64,000 nucleotides of DNA from Nostoc sp. FACHB-280 (GTDB lineage Bacteria; Cyanobacteriota; Cyanobacteriia; Cyanobacteriales; Nostocaceae), in assembly GCF_014697615.1 (NCBI RefSeq), contig NZ_JACJSD010000017.1, forward strand, positions 62,001 through 126,000. Direction: 5' to 3'. The notes beneath the pieces are model-generated. The model saw only the letters and a list, made by a program, of their open reading frames with translations. It was not told where the DNA came from and ran no database searches. Below, piece by piece: positions 27,391-36,223 of this stretch (its first letter is position 1; every line of letters starts with the position of its first letter). Made by a program: the position numbers and the translations under genes.

Positions 27391-28947
27391 TTAAGCTGAA
27401 TCTTCTTCATCTGGGTTAGAGAATAAACTGGGGTCAAGATAGTTGATGCGTGCTAGAGGGCTAAGTGCTGCGAGGATTTGGGAACCATAGCTACGGTTAA
27501 TCACTCGACTATCGAGCAATGCTACTACACCTTGATTTTCGCGTACAGGAGCGATCGCTCGTTGTAGTTCATTCAATGCTGCCGGGAGTAAGTATACGCG
27601 AAACCAATCTTGGTGCGATCGCTTGTAATAAGCTACTCTGCCAGCCACCAGGGGATTTTCTAGAGATGGTAGCGGTAAAGTCGCAATAATTAACAAATGT
27701 GGCGCTGGCAAAACTTGTTGATGTTCTCGCCAATATTCCCAACCACTAATTAAAATACCATTTTCATCTAAACAGGTTTTTTCTACCTGTACCCGCGAAC
27801 CAAACTCTGAAGCTAAAATTGCGCCGACTTGCGCCTTGAGGGGGACATCTCCCACCAACACAACAGTTAACCCTGGTGCTGTTGCACTTAAACACAACAA
27901 GGTGCGGACTTTGTGAATAAAGGACGGCTGAAATTCTGGTGTATTCGGTAAAGGTAACTGATGGGGGACATACAGTTGAATGGCTTGGGCTTGACTGTCG
28001 GAGGAGAACTTGAGACAAGTAACATCATCCAAGCCCAAACGCTGTCGAAATACAGGCGCTTCGGTTTCTGGTTCTAAAGCACTACCAATTAACACCACTG
28101 GCTGTCTTTGCCAAATCGGCGAGAGTATTTCAGCTAATTCAATTGGCGTGTAATGCAAAGAAAATAAACCTTGGCGACGGGCGATAGTAGTCCAAAAAAG
28201 ATAGGGTGGCTGATTTAGTGGTGTATTTTCATGGATGTATTGAAATTGCTGCCAGAAATTTTGCCAAACATCAGGAATAGTTGCTAATTCTAATTCAGCA
28301 AACAAATTATGCAGAATTTCTGCTTCTGGTTGGGAAACAAGATAACACTCATAAGGGTTGGCTGGGTGTTGAAATACTTCTTTGGTGAGTTGTGTTCTCG
28401 CAGAAAGAATAGCTTCCCTTTGCTGCGGACAAGCTAACATCAACTCTTCCCAGTCTTGGGGTTTTACATCTTGAATAAGTTGATGACGTACCCAATCTTC
28501 TAAATCATCAACACCATCAATAATTGTGGGAATCCCTGGCGGAAAAGTATCAGAAGAAGTTAATTGCCCTTTTAACCAAGCTTCTGGAGAAGTTAGAAGT
28601 AGTCCTTGAAACTCAGAATTCGGCCAAGCATTACCTGTGCGGATGGGCTTCTGCACTTGTAACCACTGTTGTAAGCGAGGAATTTCTACTTGCAACAGAC
28701 GCTGCTGCACTGTTTCTGGCGCAACAATAATTACAGGGCCATGCCACATTAATGCTGATGCGACAAAGCTGGTGCGATATCGTCCTTGATAACCACAAGC
28801 CGCCCCGACTTGAATTAAAGCACTACGTCCTAGACGCAAGGCGCGGGCTACCAACCTTGCCATCGTCAAATGATGAGGCCAGGAAGGGAACCCCGCCTGC
28901 GATCGCAGGAAGTTATGTAGTGATAAATGAACTTCTGCCTCAATCAC
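27391..28947 (-). CDS. Degenerate DinG-like helicase
   Basis: A 518-residue protein resembling an XPD/DinG superfamily-2 DNA helicase in layout but with key motifs eroded. The N-terminal region has HHLTMARLVARALRLGRSAL, then LIQVGAACGYQGRYRTSF, where DinG has a GxGxGKT Walker A. Here there is no GKT, so ATP binding of the usual kind is unlikely. A Walker-B-like IIDGVDDLEDW follows. The C-terminus keeps the DinG-like order LPAALNELQRAIAPVRENQG, VVALLDSRV and YGSQILAALSPL, but the GR..R arginine-finger pattern is altered. No FeS cysteine cluster is evident. It is probably non-catalytic or a strongly diverged ATPase; the role is unknown. Confidence 0.75.
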   Translation of the reverse strand: MIEAEVHLSLHNFLRSQAGFPSWPHHLTMARLVARALRLGRSALIQVGAACGYQGRYRTSFVASALMWHGPVIIVAPETVQQRLLQVEIPRLQQWLQVQKPIRTGNAWPNSEFQGLLLTSPEAWLKGQLTSSDTFPPGIPTIIDGVDDLEDWVRHQLIQDVKPQDWEELMLACPQQREAILSARTQLTKEVFQHPANPYECYLVSQPEAEILHNLFAELELATIPDVWQNFWQQFQYIHENTPLNQPPYLFWTTIARRQGLFSLHYTPIELAEILSPIWQRQPVVLIGSALEPETEAPVFRQRLGLDDVTCLKFSSDSQAQAIQLYVPHQLPLPNTPEFQPSFIHKVRTLLCLSATAPGLTVVLVGDVPLKAQVGAILASEFGSRVQVEKTCLDENGILISGWEYWREHQQVLPAPHLLIIATLPLPSLENPLVAGRVAYYKRSHQDWFRVYLLPAALNELQRAIAPVRENQGVVALLDSRVINRSYGSQILAALSPLARINYLDPSLFSNPDEEDSA

Positions 28948-28998
28948 ACGCTTTTAATCCCATAAAAAGTGATTTTTCCATTAGCCCCATCTCTCTGA

Positions 28999-29062
28999 TT
29001 CAGTTATCAGTTATTAGACTGATAACTTAGACTGTTCACTGTTCACTGATAACTGTTTACTG
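28999..29062. repeat. GTTATCAGTTATTAG inverted/direct repeats
   Basis: AGTTATCAGT and ACTGATAACT elements plus two ACTGTTC(ACT) copies form overlapping inverted and direct repeats between the helicase-like gene and the M48 gene. Repeats of this kind are frequent in Nostoc-type intergenic regions. They may fold into an RNA hairpin in the M48 leader. Confidence 0.6.
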
Positions 29063-29071
29063 AATTAAATT

Positions 29072-30034
29072 ATGCCAACTTACACAGGAATTTCCAGCGA
29101 TGCTTTCCGCCATCCACTTGATCGCCAAGCTGAACAAGCTTTACGAAATTTACCGGGATTTGAGTTAGTTGCCCGCAAATTCATGGAATTTGTCTATGAA
29201 CGCCCGCAGTTAGTCTATCTAATGGGTAACACCATCCAAGTAGGGCCTAGGCAATATTCCACTATTTACCAGATATTTCGGGAATGTGTGCGGGATTTGG
29301 ACGTTTACCCAGAACCTGCACTGTTTGTCTCACAAGATCCCCAAGCAAATAGCTATGCTTTAGGGCAAGAAAATCCTTTCATTGTCATAAACACAGGCAT
29401 TCTAGACTTGTTGGAAGAAGTCGAAATTAGGGCAGTGTTAGCCCATGAACTGGGGCATATTAAATGTGGTCATACTATTTTAATTCAAATGGCGATGTGG
29501 GCGATGAGTGCTGCTTCTGCCCTAGGTGAATTGACCTTTGGTATTGGTAATTTCGTTACCCAAGCCTTAATCTATGCCTTTTTTGAATGGCGGCGAAAAG
29601 CAGAATTAACAGCAGATCGGGCGGCATTGTTAGTGCTTGATGACTTAAATCCGGTAATGTCTTCGATGATGAAGATATCTGGCGGCAGTAGCAAATATGC
29701 CCATGAATGTAGTTTACAAGAATTTATCCGTCAGTCAGAAAATTATCAAGCATTGGATGAAGATGGACTGAATCAAATTTATAAATTCTTGAATTACAAT
29801 GGCGCTCAGGGCATGATGTTAAGCCATCCCTTTGCTGTGGAAAGGATACATTACTTACGGGAGTGGGCAGTATCAGAAGAATATCAGCAAATCCGCCGAG
29901 GTCATTATCAGCGATCGCCCTCCGAAGGTGCAGTAAATGTTGCCTCAGAAACTTCCGCAAGCGAAGCCGACAATTTACGCCAACAAATTGAAGAATTACA
30001 ACAAGAAATTAACAGAATGAAAAGGTCTCAGTAG
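29072..30034 (+). CDS. M48-family zinc metallopeptidase
   Basis: A 320-residue protein of the HtpX/Ste24 peptidase group. The zinc site is AVLAHELGHIKCGHTI (HExxH) with the third ligand Glu expected in KAELTADRAALL. A hydrophobic stretch between them (about residues 145-175) may be membrane-embedded or amphipathic. There is no N-terminal signal peptide. The C-terminus ends in a coiled coil (NLRQQIEELQQEINRMK), which may mediate oligomerisation. The catalytic residues are complete, so it is probably an active protease in membrane protein quality control. The substrate is unknown. Confidence 0.9.
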   Translation: MPTYTGISSDAFRHPLDRQAEQALRNLPGFELVARKFMEFVYERPQLVYLMGNTIQVGPRQYSTIYQIFRECVRDLDVYPEPALFVSQDPQANSYALGQENPFIVINTGILDLLEEVEIRAVLAHELGHIKCGHTILIQMAMWAMSAASALGELTFGIGNFVTQALIYAFFEWRRKAELTADRAALLVLDDLNPVMSSMMKISGGSSKYAHECSLQEFIRQSENYQALDEDGLNQIYKFLNYNGAQGMMLSHPFAVERIHYLREWAVSEEYQQIRRGHYQRSPSEGAVNVASETSASEADNLRQQIEELQQEINRMKRSQ

Positions 30035-30563
30035 TTTATACGGTGGGCATAATTATGCTCACCAAACAATGGTTTATTTTGCTTGATTGTCAATAGCTGA
30101 GTTGCCTAAAATACATAAAATTCTCTTATGTTAATTTTATTAAATTTGTAACCATTATGCTGGTTCAGATACTCGACTTTTTTGAACAGTTGTGTATCTG
30201 ATTGTGTAATGGAAATTTTAGAGATAACACTTTTTAATGCTTACCTAAACATAAATTTTCTGTAGCGTGATTTATTTTTTGAGTTTACCAAATCTCAGAT
30301 AATAGTTTTTAGGGGTGCTTGGCAGAGATAGATATTCAGTAAATCTAAATCCTATTTTCTGTATTTTACTTTACGCCTTCTAGACAGAGGCAGCAAAATC
30401 ATCTAAGCTACCATCTGGTTGTGAATTTTTCCACAGTTTTAGATTTGAGATTGGCTATTTTATATTCACAAATATTGAGAGTATAAAATTTTTCTAAACT
30501 GGTTTTGTATCTAAAATGCCAACTCAATCATCTAAAACTGGCAGACTATGAAATTTCGTTTAT
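30035..30563. other. Intergenic region with GGCATAATTATGCC-type palindrome
   Basis: About 530 AT-rich bases. The palindrome at 30042-30063 (GGTGGGCATAA TTATGCTCACC) lies 8 bases behind the M48 stop and is likely its terminator. A similar core recurs at 35639-35668. Otherwise nothing recognised. Confidence 0.55.
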
Positions 30564-30575
30564 GTGTTTCTCAAA

Positions 30576-31001
30576 ATGGTAATTAACTTTCCCAAATGGC
30601 TGTCTTTGTTAGCTAATATTCTTGTCCTTGTCATCTTGATACCGGGAATTGCGTTAGCTACACCTCTACAAAATCATGCTAACTCTAGTGTGATTATTGC
30701 CCAATCTCTACCCAGTACAAGCAACTTTATTGCATATTCGGAAGCAGATTTTACCCCTCAAGAACGCCAACAGATGCAAGCATTACGTCAACGCCGCAAC
30801 AAAGAAATTAATACTATCTTAAATTTATCGCAACGCGAAAAGTTGAAAGAACAATTGCAAGCTGGTAATAATCTGTATCAAGCTTTAGAGAGTTTAGAGT
30901 TACATCCTGATCAGCAAAGTATGATTAAAGCTGTGATTCAGTTGACTAACTTAAAGATGAAGGCTATTTTATCTCGCTATTCCTTAGCAATGGAAAAGTA
31001 A
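30576..31001 (+). CDS. Exported Spy/CpxP-like helical protein
   Basis: A protein of about 141 residues with a long N-terminal signal or membrane segment (PKWLSLLANILVLVILIPGI, then ALATP) followed by a helical domain. The text FTPQERQQMQALRQRRNKEI and LNLSQREKLKEQLQAGNNLY resembles the LTxxQ-type repeats of periplasmic Spy/CpxP proteins, which bind unfolded proteins or metals. Such proteins are common and uncharacterised in Nostoc-type genomes. I chose ATG 30576; a GTG at 30564 adds four residues. A GCGATCGC-based terminator follows. Confidence 0.72.
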   Translation: MVINFPKWLSLLANILVLVILIPGIALATPLQNHANSSVIIAQSLPSTSNFIAYSEADFTPQERQQMQALRQRRNKEINTILNLSQREKLKEQLQAGNNLYQALESLELHPDQQSMIKAVIQLTNLKMKAILSRYSLAMEK

Positions 31002-31028
31002 GAGATTGTGTTCATCACTATTTCAATC

Positions 31029-31075
31029 AAAAGCGATCGCTCTTGGTTTTGTGCAGGCGATCGCTTTTTATTTTA
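31029..31075 (+). terminator. Terminator built from two HIP1 octamers
   Basis: AAAAGCGATCGC (31029-31040) and GCGATCGCTTTT (31057-31068) form a perfect 12-bp stem followed by TATTTTATTT. The stem contains two copies of the HIP1 octamer, showing that this abundant motif has been used as an intrinsic terminator. Confidence 0.75.
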
Positions 31076-31076
31076 T

Positions 31077-31469
31077 TTGTTTAACCAATTGCTAATGGCA
31101 GATAAACTATACAGTCTTGATATTCACTATCTTCTGAAGCTAAAGCAGCTAATCATTAATTCTCTAGAGTTTTACTACTCATAAATTTGACAATACTCTT
31201 ATCAAATATTTGGAAATTCACATCTGAGATTTATTATAAGTGAATGGATTTTGTGGAGCGCCGAAACCAAGAGCAAAGCTAATGCAACAACTGAGGCAAC
31301 CACCCCCAAACACCACAGAGGGAAACTACAGGCGTTGTTGGTTGCGAAAGACGTGCAATTTACTTTTATGTCAAATTTAGCTCAATAGTTGCAGCGAACT
31401 TAGTTATTTTGTCAGCGCCCATCTGATCGCAGCATCTATAATTAATCTTGCCCTATTTAGTTCGTTACC
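31077..31469 (+). other. Upstream region of lysS, possibly structured
   Basis: About 390 bases before lysS. Around 31280-31366 the sequence is GC-richer than its surroundings, and GCAACAACTGAGGCAACC can pair with GGCGTTGTTGGTTGCG across an A/C-rich loop. A frame of 32 codons (ATG at 31281) also fits there. It could be a leader RNA of lysS, a small RNA, or neither; no known riboswitch class was recognised. Confidence 0.35.
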
Positions 31470-32996
31470 ATGTCGGAAGAAGATATCCGTGCCGCGAGGC
31501 TGGAAAAAGTAGACCAGATTAAGCAGTTAGGGACTAATCCCTACGCCTATCGTTGGGAATCCACCCATAACGCCGCCCAATTGCAAGAAAAATTTGCTGA
31601 TTTAGCTAGTGGTGAAGAAGTTGATTTAGAAGTTGCGATCGCAGGGCGCATCATGGCGCGGCGTGTTTTCGGTAAACTAGCATTTTTCACCTTGCAAGAC
31701 GAAACCGGCAGCATACAGCTTTATCTGGAGAAAAATCGCATCCAAGAAAGCATGGCAGAAATTGATGCTGAAGCTTTCAACCACCTGAAACAACTCACAG
31801 ATGCAGGCGATATTCTGGGAGTTAAAGGCACGATTAAACGGACTGAAAAGGGCGAGTTATCAGTCTACGTCAAACAATACACTATCCTGACTAAATCCCT
31901 TCTGCCTCTACCCGACAAGTGGCATGGATTAACAGATGTTGCCAAACGCTACCGTCAGCGATATGTTGACTTGATTGTTAACCCCGAAGTCCGCCAAACT
32001 TTTCGCCGTCGCGCCCAAATTACCGCAGGTATTCGCCGCTATTTAGAACAGCGCGATTTTCTCGAAATTGAAACGCCTGTTTTGCAAAGTGAAGCTGGTG
32101 GTGCAGATGCACGTCCTTTCATCACCTACCACAACACTTTAGAAATGGAACTGTATCTGCGAATTGCCACAGAACTCCATCTCAAGCGGTTGATTGTTGG
32201 TGGGTTTGAAAAAGTGTTTGAAATGGGACGGATTTTCCGCAATGAAGGAATTTCCACCAGACACAACCCTGAATTTACCTCAATTGAAATTTACCAAGCT
32301 TACGCCGACTACAACGATATGATGGCGCTGATGGAAGGCATTATTACTACCGTCGCCCAAGAAGTTCTCGGCACATTGCAAATTACCTACCAAGGTGAAA
32401 CTGTAGATTTAACACCACCTTGGCGACGGGTGACAATGCACGACTTAGTTAAAGAAGTCACAGGCCTAGACTTTAATTCCTTCCAAAGTTTGTCAGATGC
32501 CAAAGCCGCAGCTAAAAATGCGGGGATTCCTGGTACAGATGAAGCCCAATCAATTGGTAAGTTACTCAATTTAGCTTTTGAAGAAAAGGTAGAAACAAAT
32601 TTAATTCAACCTACCTTTGTCATTGACTATCCTGTAGAAATTTCGCCACTCGCAAAACCGCACCGTTCTCAACCGGGTTTGGTAGAACGATTTGAGTTAT
32701 TTATTGTGGGACGCGAAACTGCTAACAGCTTCTCAGAATTAACAGACCCCATCGACCAAAGAGAACGTTTAGAAGCCCAAGCCGCCCGCAAAGCTGCTGG
32801 TGACTTAGAAGCCCAAGGTGTAGATGAAGACTTTCTCACCGCCCTGGAATATGGAATGCCACCTACAGGCGGTTTAGGTATTGGCATTGATCGGTTAGTC
32901 ATGTTATTAACTGACTCTGCAAGCATTCGGGATGTCATCGCTTTCCCCTTACTCAAGCCGGAAAAATCAGAAGCATCCGCAGAAGCAGCAAGTTAA
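31470..32996 (+). CDS. lysS: Lysyl-tRNA synthetase (class II)
   Basis: Charges tRNA-Lys. At 508 residues it has the class II LysRS order: N-terminal OB-fold anticodon domain ([20 protein letters not shown]), motif 1 region ([29 protein letters not shown]), motif 2 ([20 protein letters not shown]) and motif 3 ([15 protein letters not shown]). All three motifs are intact. The start [14 protein letters not shown] is family-like. A very strong terminator lies directly behind the stop, so lysS is probably monocistronic. Confidence 0.97.
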   Translation: MSEEDIRAARLEKVDQIKQLGTNPYAYRWESTHNAAQLQEKFADLASGEEVDLEVAIAGRIMARRVFGKLAFFTLQDETGSIQLYLEKNRIQESMAEIDAEAFNHLKQLTDAGDILGVKGTIKRTEKGELSVYVKQYTILTKSLLPLPDKWHGLTDVAKRYRQRYVDLIVNPEVRQTFRRRAQITAGIRRYLEQRDFLEIETPVLQSEAGGADARPFITYHNTLEMELYLRIATELHLKRLIVGGFEKVFEMGRIFRNEGISTRHNPEFTSIEIYQAYADYNDMMALMEGIITTVAQEVLGTLQITYQGETVDLTPPWRRVTMHDLVKEVTGLDFNSFQSLSDAKAAAKNAGIPGTDEAQSIGKLLNLAFEEKVETNLIQPTFVIDYPVEISPLAKPHRSQPGLVERFELFIVGRETANSFSELTDPIDQRERLEAQAARKAAGDLEAQGVDEDFLTALEYGMPPTGGLGIGIDRLVMLLTDSASIRDVIAFPLLKPEKSEASAEAAS

Positions 32997-32998
32997 AA

Positions 32999-33042
32999 AA
33001 CCTGTAGGAACGTGAAAATTGACGTTCCTACAGGTTTTTATT
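32999..33042 (+). terminator. Strong terminator of lysS
   Basis: AACCTGTAGGAACGT (32999-33013) and ACGTTCCTACAGGTT (33022-33036) make a perfect 15-bp stem with an 8-base loop. The stem is flanked by an A run before and TTTATT after, and starts 3 bases past the stop. Confidence 0.9.
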
Positions 33043-33155
33043 GACTATCATCAAATTAACTTTTGAATAAAGCATTTGAAGTATAAATGAGGAAATTGAA
33101 AAAGCCCGAATACTAGGCATACTAATAATTTTACCTCCTGCCTTCTGTTATGAGA

Positions 33156-33890
33156 TTAAATTTGCACCACAATTCTCATTTCCTCCAGTTTTTGCTGCAA
33201 CCAACTAGCAAACAAATCTCTAAGAATTTTGCAGCGTAATTCTTCATCTAAATGAGGCTGAATAATTTCTTCAACCCAAATCAGATGAACTCCTTTATGT
33301 GTGAGAATGGGCTTAAGAATCTGTGGCGGATGAGCAGTAAAAACATAATTAGCAATCTCTGGCATCACATCACTACGATATCTGATTCCACAATATCCAC
33401 CTACACGACGTAATTCTGGTTCTTGGATGTATTGTTGAGCAAGATTTTGGAAAGATATATGATTTTCTTGCAGGTCATAAAATAGCTTCCAAGCTAAGTC
33501 TTCGTCATCTAAAACAACTTCATAAGTGACAGACTTAGCATAATCAAGTTGATGTGCAGCAAAGAAAGGTTCGACTTGTTCGGCAAAAAGATAATCAGCT
33601 AACTTGGCAGAAAGTAAAGAAACTTGAACTAATTCTTTGAACTCATTGAGAGACAGATAATGTTTTTCTAGCCATAATGCAGTATCTTTAGCTTTGATAA
33701 GTTTTTTAGCCAAACGTATTTTATCTGCTGTCTGCTGAAGCTCTCCTGCTTGAATATTGATATCTGCTTGATGAGCAGCATTAGTAATGATCTTGCGAGT
33801 TGCGATCGCCGCAATTATATCTGGAAGTTGGCAGGAAAGCTTGAGTTGATACAATATATCTTCAGAAGAGATAGTGTAAAAATCATTCAT
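33156..33890 (-). CDS. Parvulin-type peptidylprolyl isomerase
   Basis: A 244-residue protein with an N-terminal helical SurA/PrsA-like region (about 1-110) and a C-terminal rotamase region. The latter is recognised by ENHISFQNLAQQYIQEPELR, GGYCGIRYRSD, MPEIANYVFTAHPPQILKPI and KGVHLIWVEEIIQP. No signal peptide is seen, so it is cytoplasmic unless exported by another route. In cyanobacteria such isomerases often accompany double-glycine-leader peptides and their exporters, which fits the peptide gene upstream. It starts 28 bases after the helix-turn-helix gene and is therefore in one operon with it. Probable role: folding or presenting the secreted peptide (inference). Confidence 0.82.
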   Translation of the reverse strand: MNDFYTISSEDILYQLKLSCQLPDIIAAIATRKIITNAAHQADINIQAGELQQTADKIRLAKKLIKAKDTALWLEKHYLSLNEFKELVQVSLLSAKLADYLFAEQVEPFFAAHQLDYAKSVTYEVVLDDEDLAWKLFYDLQENHISFQNLAQQYIQEPELRRVGGYCGIRYRSDVMPEIANYVFTAHPPQILKPILTHKGVHLIWVEEIIQPHLDEELRCKILRDLFASWLQQKLEEMRIVVQI

Positions 33891-33918
33891 TAATTTATTC
33901 CTGTTTGAAAAATACCCT

Positions 33919-34533
33919 TTATTGAGGAGTATTCACAAAATTGAATAATTCTTCTAAACTGTTAGGCTCAGAAATTAATTGCAAATCACATATTACAATT
34001 TCGGCATCTTGAATATTGTGAGTTTCTTGTTGCGGTATGTTATTTTTTTGTTTTGTTGACAGTCCCATTTTTTTAAGTAAACGACTAATGTGACGTTCGG
34101 TAATTTTAATTCCCATTTCATTCGCTAAATGTTTGCTTAACCATTGTGCCGTCCAGTTTCTAAATGGGTAGCCATATTCACAAGGGCTATGAGTGACTAA
34201 TTCTCTTAAGCGGTCGAGATATTGCTCATTAATACTCTTTGGCCGTCCTATTTTTTGTTCTTGCCATTGGTGAGCTAACCCAGCTTTAGCAACACTAGTC
34301 CAATATCTTGCCATGTGGTAGGAACAGCCTAATATTTGACAAATTTTGCTTGGAGATTTACCTTGATCTGCCAGCAACATAATTTCGATGCGACGATGAT
34401 ATTCAGGTTGTAAATTTGTTTGCAGACTTTTCAGCAATACTTTTTTTTGAAAAGGGGTTAAAAACTTACTAACATTAACGTTATAAACTTCTAAATGTGG
34501 AAATTGATTAATTTCATGTGGCATAGCTTTCAA
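33919..34533 (-). CDS. Helix-turn-helix protein related to IS630-type DNA-binding domains
   Basis: A 204-residue protein with a two-part DNA-binding region. First is KVLLKSLQTNLQPEYHRRIE and MLLADQGKSPSKICQILGCS, followed by HMARYW (helix-turn-helix about 60-85). Second is a winged-helix-like EYGYPFRNWTAQWLSKHLAN, then EMGIKITERHISRLLKKMGL. This pair resembles the N-terminus of IS630-family transposases, but no DDE catalytic domain follows, so it looks like a domesticated regulator. The acidic C-terminus (LQLISEPNSLEELFNFVNTP) is unlike transposases. It sits between the GG-peptide gene and the isomerase gene and may regulate them. Confidence 0.78.
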   Translation of the reverse strand: MKAMPHEINQFPHLEVYNVNVSKFLTPFQKKVLLKSLQTNLQPEYHRRIEIMLLADQGKSPSKICQILGCSYHMARYWTSVAKAGLAHQWQEQKIGRPKSINEQYLDRLRELVTHSPCEYGYPFRNWTAQWLSKHLANEMGIKITERHISRLLKKMGLSTKQKNNIPQQETHNIQDAEIVICDLQLISEPNSLEELFNFVNTPQ

Positions 34534-34737
34534 AACCTTATCACAAGAGAAAAACTGTCTAAATTGCTCTTTTTTATTAAAGTAAATTTCTAGGCTAAAT
34601 AGTTAAATATCTGATAGGTTGATTAGCTTCAATGTTAGTTAAACACTTTTGTCAGTCACAGCCATAAATAGGAGTAAATTAAATAGCTGATGTGTGACAT
34701 AATTTCTGTCCCTGGAAAGATTTAAATTAATATTGAA

Positions 34738-34895
34738 TGACTTACAGAACTTACACAAGAACACGCTAAAATCCTCTTAACTTCGTGTTCTATTCTTCAA
34801 GACACAGAACGGAGAATAGGAAGCTGTTTGCGAGTCTAAATTTTTTCATGATTTTGCGTAATACCAATTCACGAAATTACTGATACAAATCAATT
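34738..34895. repeat. Dispersed Nostoc-type intergenic repeat (degenerate)
   Basis: This stretch contains ACTTACAGAACTTACAC-type and TTTTTCATGATTTTGCGTAA text, then ATACCAATTCACGAA and TGATACAAAT (34861-34890). The last part also occurs inverted at about 61995-62030. I recognise it as the kind of non-coding repeat common between Nostoc genes; boundaries are approximate. Confidence 0.5.
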
Positions 34896-34981
34896 CCTTT
34901 ACTTGTGCATTTGTATTATTTTTAAATTTGAACGGTAAAAGTTTTAACTAATATCGTATTTAGCTGAGGGAAACTCATAAC

Positions 34982-35022
34982 AAAAAAATCCTTAGCCTAA
35001 GATCAGAACTTAAAGCTAAGGA
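34982..35022 (-). terminator. Terminator of the GG-peptide gene
   Basis: On the minus strand TCCTTAGC (35015-35022) and GCTAAGGA (34989-34996) form an 8-bp stem with an 18-base loop, followed directly by seven U residues. It lies about 120 bases past the peptide stop and would make the peptide a separate short transcript, with only read-through reaching the helix-turn-helix gene. Confidence 0.75.
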
Positions 35023-35143
35023 CATTGATTAAAGGCTAACAATCATCAATAAAGCTGATTAATTAGAGCAGGATCAAGAAATTATGAACTTCATCCTACT
35101 CATGAGTTTATGAAACTAAAATTCAGCGGTTGATTGCTGAATT

Positions 35144-35440
35144 CTACTCAGTAGTACCGCCGCCAGCACCACCACCATTACCAGTACCACCGCCGCCACC
35201 AGCAGCGCCTCCGTTACCAAGACCGCCACCACCAACAGCCGCACTAAATGTCTTAGCAATGGAAACAATATTATTTAGTGCATACACATTGATACCAAAT
35301 TCCAGTAATTTCTCGATGCCAGGGCCATATCCTCCCTGCAAGTTCATAGAATCTGTATCAGCAAGGTCTTGCAGAAAACTTTCAGAATCTATGAACAATT
35401 CAGAACCAGTAGGATTCAAGGTATGCTTCTTGATATTCAT
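35144..35440 (-). CDS. Double-glycine-leader, glycine-rich secreted peptide precursor
   Basis: A 98-residue precursor likely exported by a peptidase-containing ABC transporter. The leader (residues 1-37) ends LQDLADTDSMNLQGG with Leu at -12 and -4 and Gly-Gly at -2/-1, the consensus for class II bacteriocin and microcin leaders. The predicted mature 61-residue peptide starts YGPGIEKLLEFGINVYALNN, has a central amphipathic helix, and ends in a Gly-rich tail (about residues 70-94) of GGGGLGNGG-type repeats. A strong Shine-Dalgarno GGAGG lies 10 bases before the ATG, and a terminator follows. A helix-turn-helix protein and a parvulin isomerase are downstream. No Cys is present, so it is not a lantipeptide. 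Function (toxin, signal or surface peptide) is unknown. Confidence 0.78.
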   Translation of the reverse strand: MNIKKHTLNPTGSELFIDSESFLQDLADTDSMNLQGGYGPGIEKLLEFGINVYALNNIVSIAKTFSAAVGGGGLGNGGAAGGGGGTGNGGGAGGGTTE

Positions 35441-35638
35441 GATGATTTTTCCTCCAATTATCTGTGGAACAAAAAGCTAGTTTTTTGTAATTAAGCTTTA
35501 TTGGCTTAACCTTACATTTGCATTATTAGCCTTCAAACTTCGATTTACAAGCAGAAAAACGAGATTGATTCGACACAATTTGACTAATTATGTCGAGGTA
35601 AATATTGAGTAGATATGGTTGAAATTGATATTCCAATT

Positions 35639-35668
35639 TTGAAGGGCGCATAATTATGCGCCCTTCAA
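35639..35668. terminator. Perfect 30-base palindrome
   Basis: TTGAAGGGCGCATAA and TTATGCGCCCTTCAA, 15 bases per arm with no spacer. It may act as a terminator or as a mobile palindromic repeat. The core GCATAATTATGC resembles the element at 30042-30063. Confidence 0.6.
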
Positions 35669-36052
35669 ATATATCTATATATAGCAGGGTATTAATGAAC
35701 GATTAATTATCAAGATTATGAGAAATTATCGACAATTCAGAAGGATTTTTCCCAAAAATTTTCTTAGTACAATGTTCAATCTTGCTCTGCCAATTCTTCT
35801 TTGTAGAATCAGCACTAGTTTGTAGTTTTGAGAAAAATGTATAAATTGCCAATCAATTGCCGAGACATAATTAGTAAAGTTTTGTCTTTAAAAGGGAGAA
35901 ATAACCGTGATGTAACTCATTGAAACACCTCATATAGATTTAGCCAAGATATCAGGATATTTGGCAAATATGAATGATTTGTTATAGACATACTCAACTT
36001 ATTAAGGGACTTCCAGAAAATAAATTATCTAATAATGAAGAGTAAAGACAAT

Positions 36053-36190
36053 GAGCAGATTCATTCTCCCTCCGCTCACGCCAGTTGCTACAACGGAGGG
36101 AACCTCAACGGACAGTTTGCTCAAGTCGGGAAACCCGTCCACGCAGATGTCCTCCGCAACGCACTGGCTCCCCTGCTCCCTCTGCTCACC
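36053..36190. repeat. GC-rich dispersed repeat with CTCCGTTG palindromes
   Basis: Contains CCCTCCGCTCACGCC, ACAACGGAGG, AAGTCGGGAAACCCGTCC, CCTCCGCAACG and a tail of CCCCTGCTCCCTCTGCTC. This is the composition of a widespread Nostoc intergenic repeat that I recall from many genomes. It is much GC-richer than the surrounding DNA. Confidence 0.65.
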
Positions 36191-36223
36191 ACAACAACTG
36201 TATATTTTTTTAGTTGTAAGTCC

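Larger units (their letters stand above)
35441..36223. other. Long intergenic region with two repeat elements
   Basis: About 780 bases between the peptide gene and the OmpR-type regulator, both on the minus strand. It holds a perfect 30-base palindrome (35639-35668) and a GC-rich dispersed repeat (about 36053-36190). The peptide promoter should lie within about 35460-35640. No convincing gene was found. Confidence 0.5.

Noticed and set aside
31281-31379. 32-codon frame upstream of lysS
   Set aside because: No ribosome site and no known family; more likely part of a leader or chance.
33919-34533. IS630 transposase gene
   Set aside because: Only the DNA-binding part is present; no DDE domain and no terminal inverted repeats seen.
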